Below, one piece after another: positions 1 through 6,736 of a DNA stretch of 37,016 nt. The position numbers were made by a program, and so were the translations under genes. The stretch spans positions 1 through 37,016 of the forward strand of contig CAJLVJ010000014.1 of assembly GCA_905210085.1 (NCBI GenBank). The letters are read 5' to 3'. Origin of the DNA: an uncultured Collinsella sp. GTDB taxonomy: Bacteria > Actinomycetota > Coriobacteriia > Coriobacteriales > Coriobacteriaceae. The notes beneath the pieces are model-generated. The model did no database searches. It saw only the letters and a program-made list of their open reading frames with translations, and was not told the DNA's origin. Numbering within the stretch: the first letter of the stretch is position 1; each line of letters starts with the position of its first letter.

Positions 1-46
1 AGGCCCTCGCGGCCTAGTCGCTATTTAGGGCGTCCAAGATTTGGGG

Positions 47-78
47 CGCAGTTCAATTCGAGCTGCGGGGTTTTCCTT
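47..78 (+). terminator. Possible intrinsic terminator of a gene left of the window
   Basis: An 8-bp stem (47-54 with 60-67, one G-U pair, 5-nt loop) is followed by three G and then TTTTCCTT at 71-78. The T-rich side faces right, so it would act on plus-strand transcripts entering from outside the window. The stem is short and the T tract is interrupted. No gene in the window uses it in this orientation. Confidence 0.35.
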
Positions 79-110
79 GTGCCTCCGATGCGAAATGAAT
101 CGCTCAGATA

Positions 111-875
111 TTACTGATAATCGACGACGTCGATCCAGTTCTTCAGGAACTCATCGTTCACGTTGCGCTTGCGAGCGAGCTCGGAAGCGGCGACGATGCT
201 CGTCCACTGACGCACGACCTGCATGGGCATGTCGGCGCGGTCGCAGTAGAGCTCCAGGTAGGCCTCGGCCTGATCCTTGCTGTTGAGGGCAAAGAGCAGG
301 TAGGTGGTGGCAACGTCGGCAGCAGGGGAGCCCTGGGTAGCGTGTGCCCAGTCGCACACATAGAGCTGGCCGTCGTCGCCGACGATGACGTTGGAGGGGT
401 TGAAGTCGCCGTGGCAGACCTTGAACTCCTTGGTCATGCCGTCCAGACGCTCCTGAAGGTTGTAGCGCGTGGTGGCATTGAGCTGATCAAGGCTGTCGAT
501 CATGCGGGCGAACTTGTCGCGCTGACGGTTGAGCAGCGGGGAGGTGTAGTCGTGGATCTCGATCTGGAGGTCGACGAACATCTCGAGGTACTCACCAAAG
601 CGCTGGGGCTCGGCAGTCATCTTCTCGGCAAGGGTGGTGCCCGGAACCTTCTCGGTCACGAGCGCCCAGCCGTTGGCGTTCTCGAGCTGGGAAACCTCGA
701 GAGCCTTGGGGCTGCGGATGCCGCACTCATTGATGCGGGCAAGATTCAAAGCCTCGTTGAACACGTCGGAGACAGGCTTGGTCTCGTTAAAGACCTTGAC
801 GATCTTGTCGCCCAGGTCGTAAACGACCTTGTTGCCACGGCGGACGAGCTCGGTCTTGGAATCGGGTAGCAGCAT
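111..875 (-). CDS. APH-fold phosphotransferase (aminoglycoside/choline kinase-like), substrate unknown
   Basis: A 254-residue soluble protein of the aminoglycoside phosphotransferase (protein-kinase-like) fold. The N-lobe has a candidate ATP-contacting lysine at about K27 (DKIVKVF). The catalytic loop is HGDFNPSN at 155-162 and the metal-binding aspartate lies in CDW at about 174-176, followed by the family's G-x-P-x-x-D pattern (GSPAAD). The catalytic set therefore looks intact. There is no signal peptide or membrane segment. The ATG at 875 is preceded by GAAAGGA about seven bases upstream. It follows adhE on the same strand with an 89-bp gap that holds a strong hairpin, so co-transcription is possible but not assured. 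Members of this superfamily phosphorylate sugars, choline, amines or antibiotics; nothing in the sequence or context identifies the substrate, and I do not infer drug resistance. Confidence 0.8.
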   Translation of the reverse strand: MLLPDSKTELVRRGNKVVYDLGDKIVKVFNETKPVSDVFNEALNLARINECGIRSPKALEVSQLENANGWALVTEKVPGTTLAEKMTAEPQRFGEYLEMFVDLQIEIHDYTSPLLNRQRDKFARMIDSLDQLNATTRYNLQERLDGMTKEFKVCHGDFNPSNVIVGDDGQLYVCDWAHATQGSPAADVATTYLLFALNSKDQAEAYLELYCDRADMPMQVVRQWTSIVAASELARKRNVNDEFLKNWIDVVDYQ

Positions 876-909
876 GGTTGCATCCTTTCAACGATGCGAT
901 AGAAGCGAC

Positions 910-952
910 GGCGGGGGTGTGTGAAACACCCGTGCACCCCCGCCGAAAAAAA
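910..952 (-). other. Strong GC hairpin between adhE and the phosphotransferase gene
   Basis: A perfect 10-bp inverted repeat (910-919 with 935-944, 15-nt loop) lies beside an A run at 946-952. On the minus strand, the strand of both flanking genes, this reads T run first and hairpin second, which is the wrong order for an intrinsic terminator. It may instead be an mRNA-stabilising 3' structure for adhE or a processing site between the two genes. Confidence 0.5.
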
Positions 953-964
953 CCGTGCTAAAAA

Positions 965-3613
965 CTAGCAGACGGCGTAGTCCTGGGGCTCGCGGCCGTA
1001 GTAGGCGTCCAGGTAGAGCTCCTTGATCTCGCTCATGAGCGGGTAGCGCGGGTTAGCGCCGGTGCACTGGTCGTTGAATGCCTGCTCGGTCATCTCGTCG
1101 AGGGTGTCGAGGAAGTACTGCTCGTCAACACCGTAGTCGGCGATGGTCTTCTTGACACCGATGAAGTCCTTGAGCTCCTCGAGCTTCGTGATGAAGTTCT
1201 CGAAGACCTCCTTGTCGTCCTTGCCCTCGATGCCGCAGTACTTGGCCATCTCGGCGTAGTTGTGCAGCGCGTTGGGGTAAGGATACTGGGAGAAGGTACC
1301 CATCTTGACGGGAGCCTCGGCGGCGTTGTAGCGCATGACGCGGGTCAGGATGACGGCGTTAGCGATGCCGTGGGGCAGGTGATGGAAAGCGCCGAGCTTG
1401 TGAGCCATGGAGTGGTTGAGGCCCAGGAAGGCGTTGGCGAAGGCCATACCGGCCATGCAGGAGGCGTTGTGCATCTCCTCGCGGGCGTGCGGGTCCTTGG
1501 CGCCGTTCGTGAAGCTGGAGGGCAGGTTCTCAAAGACGAGCTTGGCAGCGCGCTCGGAGAGGCCCTTGGTGTAGTCGGAAGCCATGATGGAGACGTAGGA
1601 CTCGATGGCGTGGGTCATGACGTCGATGCCGGAGGCAGCGGTCAGGCCGCGCGGGGCGGTCATGCAGTTGTCGGCGTCGACGATAGCCATGTTGGGGAGC
1701 AGCGCGTAGTCGGCGAGCGGCCACTTGATGCCGGTCTCCTTGTCGGTGATGATGGCGAACGGCGTGCACTCGGAGCCGGTACCCGAAGAGGTCGGGATGG
1801 CGACGAAGTAGGCCTTCTTGCCCATCTCGGGGAAGGTGAAGATACGCTTGCGGATGTCCATGAAGTCCATGGCCATGTCCTCAAACTTGCACTCGGGGTG
1901 CTCGTACATCATCCACATGATCTTGCCGGCGTCCATAGCGGAGCCACCGCCGACGGCGATGATGACGTCCGGCTCAAAGAGAGCCATCTGCTTGGCGCCG
2001 CGACGTGCGCACTGCAGCGACGGATCGGGCTCGACGTCGTAGAAGCAGTCGTGGGCGATGCCCATCTCGTCGAGCTTGGCCTCGATGGCGCGGGTGTTGC
2101 CATTCTTGAAGAGGAACTGGTCGGTGACGATGAAGGCGCGCTTCTTGCCCATGACGTTGCCCAGCTCGTCGAGGGCGACGGGCGTGGAACCCTTCTTGAA
2201 GTAGACCTTCTCGGGAGCGCGGAACCACAGCATGTTCTCACGGCGCTCGGCCACAGTCTTAACGTTGATCAAGTGCTTCACCCCAACGTTCTCGGAGACG
2301 GAGTTGCCGCCCCAGGAGCCGCAGCCCAGGGTCAGAGACGGCTTCATGCCAAAGTTGTACAGGTCACCGATGCCGCCGTGCGAGGACGGGGTGTTGATGA
2401 CGATACGGCAGGCCTTCATGACGTGCTCGAACAGGCTGATCTTCTCGGCCTGGGCGGGGTGCACGTACAGAGAGGCGGTGTGGCCCGGGCCACCGGCGAG
2501 CACCAGGTGCTCGGCCTTGTCGACGGCCTCCTGGAAGTCCTTGGCGTGGTACATGGCCAGGACCGGGGAGAGCTTCTCGTGGGAGAACTCCTCCTTGGCG
2601 GGGTCGGTGGAGGTGACCTCGGCGATCAGGATCTTGGTCTTGGCGGGAACCTCGATGCCGGCGAGCTCGGCGATCTTGGCAGCGGCCATGCCGGGGATGC
2701 GGTGATCGAGAGCGCCGTTCTTGAACATGGCGGCACGCAGGGCCTCCATCTCGGCACCCTGCTTGACGAAGTAGCAGCCGCGCTTCTGGAACTCGGCCTT
2801 AACCTGGTCATAGATGCTGTCGATGACAGTCACGGACTGCTCGGAAGCGCAGATCATGCCATTGTCGAAGGTCTTGGAGTGGATGATGGAGTTGACGGCG
2901 AGCAGCACGTCGGCGGTGTCGTCGATGACGACCGGGGTGTTACCGGCGCCAACGCCCAGGGCGGGCTTGCCCGAGGAGTAAGCGGCCTTGACCATGCCCG
3001 GGCCACCGGTGGCGAGGATGATGTCGACGTCGCGCATGACCATGTTGGTCAGCTCGATGGAGGGGACATCGACCCAGCCGATGATGCCCTCGGGGGCGCC
3101 GGCCTTGACGGCGGCGTCAAGCACGAGCTTGGCGGCGGCGATGGTGCACTTGGCGGCAGCCGGGTGCGGGGAGATGATGATGGCGTTGCGGGTCTTCAGG
3201 CAGATCAGCGTCTTGAAGATCGCGGTGGAGGTGGGGTTGGTCGTCGGGATGACGGCGCCCACGATGCCGATGGGCTCGGCGATCTTGGTGATGCCGTAAG
3301 CCTCGTCGCGCTCCAGGACACCACAGGTCTTGGTGTTCTTGTAAGCGTTGTAGATGTACTCTGCGGCGTAGTGGTTCTTGATGACCTTGTCCTCAAGAAC
3401 GCCGCGGCCGGTCTCCTCGATGGCCATCTTCGCCAACGGGATACGAGCCTTGTTGGCGGCCATGGCGGCCTCATAGAAGATCTTGTCGACCTGCTCCTGC
3501 GTGTACGTAGCAAAAAGCGCCTGGGCCTCTCGCATCTGAGCGAGCTTAGCCTCAAGCGCCTCTACGTTGTCCACAATTGCGGGAGTAGTGTTTTCCGGTG
3601 ACTTTTTCACCAT
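965..3613 (-). CDS. adhE: Bifunctional acetaldehyde-CoA/alcohol dehydrogenase AdhE
   Basis: This 882-residue fusion reduces acetyl-CoA to acetaldehyde and then to ethanol with NADH, a main redox outlet in fermenting anaerobes. The N-terminal aldehyde dehydrogenase domain (about 1-450) has the catalytic cysteine at C255 in NGMICASEQ. A linker (FRAPEKVYFKKGS, about 464-476) leads to the iron-dependent alcohol dehydrogenase domain with the nucleotide motif GGGSAMDAGK (555-564). All four iron ligands are present: D664, H668, H734 and H748, with constant offset from the E. coli enzyme, whose length is similar. AdhE proteins of this type form filaments (spirosomes). The ATG at 3613 has AAGGAG eight bases upstream. 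The gene has its own upstream region with a candidate extended -10 and is probably the first gene of its unit. Confidence 0.97.
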   Translation of the reverse strand: MVKKSPENTTPAIVDNVEALEAKLAQMREAQALFATYTQEQVDKIFYEAAMAANKARIPLAKMAIEETGRGVLEDKVIKNHYAAEYIYNAYKNTKTCGVLERDEAYGITKIAEPIGIVGAVIPTTNPTSTAIFKTLICLKTRNAIIISPHPAAAKCTIAAAKLVLDAAVKAGAPEGIIGWVDVPSIELTNMVMRDVDIILATGGPGMVKAAYSSGKPALGVGAGNTPVVIDDTADVLLAVNSIIHSKTFDNGMICASEQSVTVIDSIYDQVKAEFQKRGCYFVKQGAEMEALRAAMFKNGALDHRIPGMAAAKIAELAGIEVPAKTKILIAEVTSTDPAKEEFSHEKLSPVLAMYHAKDFQEAVDKAEHLVLAGGPGHTASLYVHPAQAEKISLFEHVMKACRIVINTPSSHGGIGDLYNFGMKPSLTLGCGSWGGNSVSENVGVKHLINVKTVAERRENMLWFRAPEKVYFKKGSTPVALDELGNVMGKKRAFIVTDQFLFKNGNTRAIEAKLDEMGIAHDCFYDVEPDPSLQCARRGAKQMALFEPDVIIAVGGGSAMDAGKIMWMMYEHPECKFEDMAMDFMDIRKRIFTFPEMGKKAYFVAIPTSSGTGSECTPFAIITDKETGIKWPLADYALLPNMAIVDADNCMTAPRGLTAASGIDVMTHAIESYVSIMASDYTKGLSERAAKLVFENLPSSFTNGAKDPHAREEMHNASCMAGMAFANAFLGLNHSMAHKLGAFHHLPHGIANAVILTRVMRYNAAEAPVKMGTFSQYPYPNALHNYAEMAKYCGIEGKDDKEVFENFITKLEELKDFIGVKKTIADYGVDEQYFLDTLDEMTEQAFNDQCTGANPRYPLMSEIKELYLDAYYGREPQDYAVC

Positions 3614-3653
3614 TTGTGTCTCCTTGCGATCGGAGATTTACCCTACGCCTTGC

Positions 3654-3662
3654 ATGATAGCA
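3654..3662 (-). promoter_or_regulatory. Candidate extended -10 promoter of adhE
   Basis: Read on the minus strand this is TGCTATCAT, an extended -10 (TGN plus TATCAT), about 40 bases before the adhE start codon. No good -35 hexamer stands 16-18 bases upstream, as is common for extended -10 promoters. Confidence 0.45.
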
Positions 3663-3706
3663 AGAAATTATTCGGTGAACGGTAAGATTCCTCTAAAAGG
3701 CACACT

Positions 3707-3734
3707 AAAACGCTTCAATAAAATGAAGCGTTTT
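3707..3734. promoter_or_regulatory. Perfect 11-bp inverted repeat upstream of adhE (operator or bidirectional terminator)
   Basis: AAAACGCTTCA (3707-3717) and its exact complement (3724-3734) are separated by six bases. A-rich outer 5' ends and T-rich outer 3' ends appear on both strands, so it could end transcription in either direction. Alternatively it is an operator about 50 bp upstream of the adhE -10. It does not match the usual Rex operator pattern (TTGTGA-type arms). Confidence 0.5.
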
Positions 3735-3766
3735 AACTAAAACTATCTGCCTGCTGCATCGCCCCG

Positions 3767-3817
3767 CTCATTGGGGACAGACTCTCATGAGTGCTTTCAC
3801 TCATTTGGGACAGACAT
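3767..3817 (+). repeat. Left 51-bp inverted repeat of the REP/RAYT element
   Basis: It starts at CTCATTGGGGACAGACT and contains a 7-bp hairpin with a CTTT loop (3787-3804), then a second TTGGGACAGAC-type block. It matches the reverse complement of 4409-4459 at 48 of 51 positions. The layout of a GGGACAG foot plus a short hairpin is that of REP sequences mobilised by REP-associated tyrosine transposases. Confidence 0.8.
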
Positions 3818-3876
3818 CGTTTTGCCATTTTGCCGTTCTGGGCCTGTTATTGCCGCTCATTGCTCATTGGTTATAA

Positions 3877-4377
3877 ATAGATTGCAGGCATTTCGACAAT
3901 CGCTATTCGCGGGTCGCGGTTGAGTTGGACACGCAGGCAGTGCAGCTGCTCGATTATATCCATCTCAATCCCGTGAAAGGTGTGCTCGACTCGCTTGAGG
4001 CGTACCGCTGGTCAAGTTACAAGGCATATCAGCTGGGCTACGATCCCTTTGATATTTGTGATGCGGCCCCTATGCTCGATATTGTCGGAGGTTCCCGTTG
4101 CTATTGCGAGCATATCGAGGAAGTTGCCGGGCGCATCTGGTCAGAGGAGATTCTTCCGCGCCGACGGATCCCCGATGAGGATGCTCTTTCTGTTGCGCGC
4201 GAAGTCCTGCCCAGCATAGATCCTGCGCTGCTCAAGGCCTTGCCACGCCCCGAACGCGATGCCTGTCTGCTGAGGCTTAGGCGGGCACATCTCACGGTCA
4301 AGCAAATTGCCCGTATCACTGGTATCGGCTCTTCAAGCGTAACCAAGGCCACCACAGGCTGGAAGGAGGCTGCGTGA
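3877..4377 (+). pseudogene. REP-associated tyrosine transposase (Y1_Tnp/RAYT), 5'-truncated remnant
   Basis: The open frame runs from after a TAA at 3874-3876 to the TGA at 4375-4377, about 166 codons; whole RAYT proteins are much longer. The signature YIHLNPVK followed by YRWSSYKAY is visible, preceded in frame by FDNRYSRVAVELD, which fits the segment just before that signature in the family. A C-terminal helix-turn-helix-like stretch (LTVKQIARITGIGSSSVTKA) ends the protein. The N-terminal catalytic part is missing between the left repeat and about 3877. The only in-frame early start is a TTG at 3925 without a ribosome binding site, so I treat it as a pseudogene, not a short gene. Confidence 0.75.
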
Positions 4378-4408
4378 GGCAGGGGGCGAACCGATGCCGG
4401 CACGCGTT

Positions 4409-4459
4409 ATGTCTGTCCCAAATGCGTGAAAGCACTCATGTAAGTCTGTCCCCAATGAG
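4409..4459 (-). repeat. Right 51-bp inverted repeat of the REP/RAYT element
   Basis: Mirror copy of 3767-3817 with three differences. Its hairpin (4422-4439, AAAG loop) has one mismatch, so the left copy is the better preserved. Confidence 0.8.
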
Positions 4460-4464
4460 TGCAA

Positions 4465-4494
4465 AAAGGCGCCCTCATTGGGGAGGGCGCCTTT
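4465..4494 (-). terminator. Intrinsic terminator of rpmB
   Basis: A perfect 12-bp stem (4465-4476 with 4483-4494, 6-nt loop). On the minus strand it ends in a TTTTT run (4463-4467 on plus). It lies about 70 bp past the rpmB stop codon. The loop repeats the ATTGGGG word of the neighbouring REP copy. Confidence 0.85.
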
Positions 4495-4562
4495 GGTAAG
4501 TTCTATGTGAACGCGAGGTCTTTGACCCGGAGAGTCCGAGGTACTTGTTGGTAAGACCTTAT

Positions 4563-4751
4563 TTAGGAGCGCGCAACCTTGCCGGACTTGAGGCAGGTGG
4601 AGCAAACGTTCATCTTGCGACGGTGACCATCGACGACGACGTAGACGCGCTGGATGTTGGGGCGGAACTTACGGTTGGTGACGCGGTGAGAGTGGCTGAT
4701 GGAGCGACCGGCAACGGGGTGCTTACCGCAAACTTCGCAAACTTTGGACAT
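4563..4751 (-). CDS. rpmB: 50S ribosomal protein L28 (bL28)
   Basis: A 62-residue ribosomal protein of the large subunit. It begins MSKVCEVCGKHPVAGRSISH and has two CxxC pairs (C5/C8 and C50/C53), so it is the zinc-ribbon form of L28. The ATG at 4751 is set by AAGGAGG seven bases upstream; the longer open frame to 4799 has no such signal. It is monocistronic here, with its own promoter (4806-4834) and terminator (4465-4494). Confidence 0.96.
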   Translation of the reverse strand: MSKVCEVCGKHPVAGRSISHSHRVTNRKFRPNIQRVYVVVDGHRRKMNVCSTCLKSGKVARS

Positions 4752-4805
4752 AACTGACCCTCCTTGGGCGACAAACGAACATGTCGCGTTAACAAACAAG
4801 CCTGA

Positions 4806-4834
4806 ACTATAGCACAGAAGTCACTCCCTGTGCA
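4806..4834 (-). promoter_or_regulatory. Promoter of rpmB
   Basis: On the minus strand: -35 TGCACA (4829-4834), 17-bp spacer, -10 TATAGT (4806-4811) with an extended TGC in front. It lies about 55 bp upstream of the rpmB start codon. Confidence 0.6.
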
Positions 4835-5040
4835 CAATCTACACAGAGATATTCCTCTTTTGGCGATAGTGCCCACGCCACGGCCCTGGACGTAGATCCG
4901 ATTTGCGTGCAGCAGAGGGGATTATGCCAGCTCGTGCATGCGTTTTCAAGCTCGTCCCACAAATATATATAGGTTTATTGGGCTTTGGGCTCCGTTTACG
5001 GATTGCTCTGTATTTATGCTCGCAATTAAGCTCGAGGTTG
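4835..5040. other. Intergenic stretch between divergent rpmB and pyrR units
   Basis: The rpmB-pyrR gap is about 450 bp. Its outer parts hold the rpmB promoter and the pyr leader. In this middle part I see no open frame with a ribosome binding site, no tRNA-like fold and no clear repeat; it has AT-rich patches such as ATATATATAGG near 4965. It probably carries upstream promoter elements for pyrR. Confidence 0.4.
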
Positions 5041-5042
5041 GC

Positions 5043-5050
5043 TACACTAT
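5043..5050 (+). promoter_or_regulatory. Weak candidate -10 of the pyr operon
   Basis: TACACTAT just upstream of the structured leader would place transcription start near 5055. The expected -35 region (near 5020) has no good TTGACA match, so the call is tentative. Confidence 0.3.
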
Positions 5051-5066
5051 CCCTTGACCATTAAAG

Positions 5067-5163
5067 GGGTACGAGATACCCACATGGAATTACATAGCTG
5101 CCAAAGAGCAGCCCTTCCTGTGGGTGTCTGGTCCGCTTTAAGCGGTCGGGCATCTATTTTTTT
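5067..5163 (+). promoter_or_regulatory. pyr operon leader with competing hairpins (transcription attenuator)
   Basis: Three mutually exclusive pairings are visible. A 5' hairpin pairs GGGTA 5067-5071 with 5077-5081. An antiterminator-like pairing joins ACCCACA 5078-5084 to TGTGGGT 5119-5125 and encloses a GCTGC/GCAGC hairpin (5097-5112). A terminator stem joins 5123-5136 to 5142-5154 and is followed by TATTTTTTT (5155-5163). Each overlaps the next. PyrR families control pyr operons by stabilising RNA structures that favour such terminators when UMP is high. I do not see the exact Bacillus PyrR-binding consensus, so PyrR as the ligand is inferred from position directly before pyrR. Confidence 0.7.
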
Positions 5164-5202
5164 GACATTGTCAGCAGTCAAGACATGTGAGGAAGGAGAT
5201 CG

Positions 5203-5787
5203 ATGGGCACGACTTCCCCCAAGGCGGTCATCATGGACGAGACCGCCGTCAATCGAGCGATGACTCGCATCGCGCACGAGATTCTCGAGCGCAACGAGGG
5301 CTGTGAAGACCTCGCTCTGGTTGGCATCGTCACGCGCGGCGACCTTCTGGCAAAGAAGCTCGCCGAGGAGATCAAGGAGATCGAGGGCGTCGAAGTTCCG
5401 CTCGGCAGCCTGGACATCAGCTTCTACCGCGATGACTACGCTACCAATTTCGCTCCCGCGATCCACGCTACCAACATTCCCTTCAGCGTCGACGGCAAGC
5501 GCGTCGTGCTGGTGGACGACATCCTGTATACGGGCCGTACCATCCGCGCCGCTCTCGACGCCGTCATGGACCTGGGCCGTCCGAGCCGCATTGAGTTGGC
5601 AGTCCTCGTTGACCGCGGCCACCGCGAGCTCCCCATCTCGCCGGACTTTGTCGGCAAGAACGTTCCCTCGTCGCATGAGGAGAACGTGCATCTATATATG
5701 AAGGAAGTCGACGGCCACACCGCCGTCGAGATCAACGACGTCGCGCCGGGCTCCCACGTGGGTTCTGCGCCGCTGGGAGGTGAGTAG
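5203..5787 (+). CDS. pyrR: Pyrimidine operon attenuator / uracil phosphoribosyltransferase PyrR
   Basis: A 194-residue type I phosphoribosyltransferase-fold protein. PyrR binds the leader RNA of pyr operons in a UMP/UTP-dependent way and often has weak uracil phosphoribosyltransferase activity. The PRPP-binding loop VVLVDDILYTGRT is at 101-113, and the N-terminal half (GIVTRGDLLAKKLAEEI) matches the family. It is slightly longer than Bacillus PyrR, with extra residues at the C-terminus. The ATG at 5203 follows AAGGAG at five bases. It is the first gene of the operon and lies directly behind the attenuator-like leader, which fits autoregulation. Its 3' end lies close against pyrB. Confidence 0.96.
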   Translation: MGTTSPKAVIMDETAVNRAMTRIAHEILERNEGCEDLALVGIVTRGDLLAKKLAEEIKEIEGVEVPLGSLDISFYRDDYATNFAPAIHATNIPFSVDGKRVVLVDDILYTGRTIRAALDAVMDLGRPSRIELAVLVDRGHRELPISPDFVGKNVPSSHEENVHLYMKEVDGHTAVEINDVAPGSHVGSAPLGGE

Positions 5788-5791
5788 TACC

Positions 5792-6736
5792 GTGGCGTTC
5801 AACCATAAGCACCTGATCGACATTACCGAGTACTCCGAAGAGGATATCAAGCTCATCCTCGAGACCGCCAAGGCGTTCTCCGAGGTCAACGAGCGTGCGA
5901 TCAAGAAGGTCCCCACGCTCAAGGGCAAGACCATCGTCAACATGTTCAACGAGCCCTCGACGCGCACCCGCAGCTCCTTCGAGCTCGCCGAGAAGCGTCT
6001 TTCGGCCGACAGCCTTAACTTTGGCGGCTCCTCGACCTCCACGGTCAAGGGCGAGAGCCTCGTCGACACCGTCGAGACCCTCAACGCCTATAAGATCGAC
6101 TGCATCGTCGTGCGCGATAAGCACGCCGGCGCTCCCTACATCGTCACGCAGAACTCGCCCGCAAGCGTCATCTGCGCCGGTGATGGCAAGCACAACCATC
6201 CCACGCAAGCCCTGCTCGACCTGTACACCATCTGGGAGCACAAGGGCGACTTCCACGGTCTGAAGGTCGCTGTCGTCGGCGATATCGCCCACTCCCGCGT
6301 TTGCGGCTCGCTGATTCCCGCCCTTAAGATCATGGGCTGCGAGACCTATGCCGTCGCCCCCGGCACGCTGCTGCCGCCGGCGCCCGAGGTCCTGGGCTGC
6401 GACCACGTGCCGAGCGACCTCGATTCCGTCCTGCCCGAGCTGGACGTCGTCTACATGCTGCGCGTGCAGCAGGAGCGCCTCGAAGGTGCCCCGTTCCCGA
6501 CCATTCGCGAGTACCACAAGCTCTTCGGCCTGACCAAGGACCGCGAGAAGCTCATGAAGCCCGATGCGATCATCTGCCACCCGGGCCCCATCAACCGCGG
6601 CGTCGAGTTCGACTCCTATATGGCCGACCACCCGCAACGCTCCGTCATCCTGGAGCAGGTCTACGCCGGTATCTGCGTGCGTATGGCTATCCTGTATCTG
6701 CTGCTTGGAGGTGCCGATAATGGCCTTGCTTCTTAA
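5792..6736 (+). CDS. pyrB: Aspartate carbamoyltransferase catalytic chain
   Basis: This enzyme condenses carbamoyl phosphate with aspartate to give carbamoylaspartate, the committed step of pyrimidine synthesis. With the GTG start at 5792 it has 314 residues, normal for the family. The carbamoyl-phosphate loop FNEPSTRTR is at 52-60, and later KHNHPTQALLD and CHPGPINRGVE are typical. A GTG at 5780 is in frame but lies on top of the only SD-like sequence (GGGAGG 5775-5780), so 5792 is preferred with a slightly long spacing of 11. No regulatory-chain gene (pyrI) is near, so the enzyme is probably the unregulated trimer, as in Bacillus. Confidence 0.96.
   Translation: MAFNHKHLIDITEYSEEDIKLILETAKAFSEVNERAIKKVPTLKGKTIVNMFNEPSTRTRSSFELAEKRLSADSLNFGGSSTSTVKGESLVDTVETLNAYKIDCIVVRDKHAGAPYIVTQNSPASVICAGDGKHNHPTQALLDLYTIWEHKGDFHGLKVAVVGDIAHSRVCGSLIPALKIMGCETYAVAPGTLLPPAPEVLGCDHVPSDLDSVLPELDVVYMLRVQQERLEGAPFPTIREYHKLFGLTKDREKLMKPDAIICHPGPINRGVEFDSYMADHPQRSVILEQVYAGICVRMAILYLLLGGADNGLAS

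Larger units (their letters stand above)
3767..4459 (+). mobile_element. Decayed REP-associated transposase (RAYT) element
   Basis: A 693-bp unit bounded by two 51-bp near-identical inverted repeats, enclosing the 3' part of a RAYT gene. The catalytic HUH/Tyr portion is gone, so the unit cannot move by itself. It sits between the divergent upstream region of adhE and the terminator of rpmB. A partial third copy of the repeat lies at 36313-36340. Confidence 0.7.

Noticed and set aside
1262..3601. A 779-codon open frame on the plus strand opposite adhE, and similar long antisense frames opposite lepA, pnp, the pyr genes and dnaJ.
   Set aside because: They lie exactly opposite real genes, have no ribosome sites or recognisable domains, and follow from the strong G/C third-position bias, which removes stop codons on the complementary frame.
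3614..3766. Rex or CRP-type operator upstream of adhE.
   Set aside because: No TTGTGA-type palindrome is present; the only inverted repeat (3707-3734) has different arms.
3925..4377. A functional 150-residue transposase gene starting at TTG 3925.
   Set aside because: The homologous frame continues upstream of the TTG to a stop at 3874, there is no ribosome site, and the catalytic part of the family is missing, so it is a truncated remnant.
5084..5263. Possible leader peptide starting at ATG 5084 in the pyr leader.
   Set aside because: No Shine-Dalgarno sequence, no early stop, no run of regulatory codons; the frame simply runs into pyrR in another phase. RNA folding explains the leader better.
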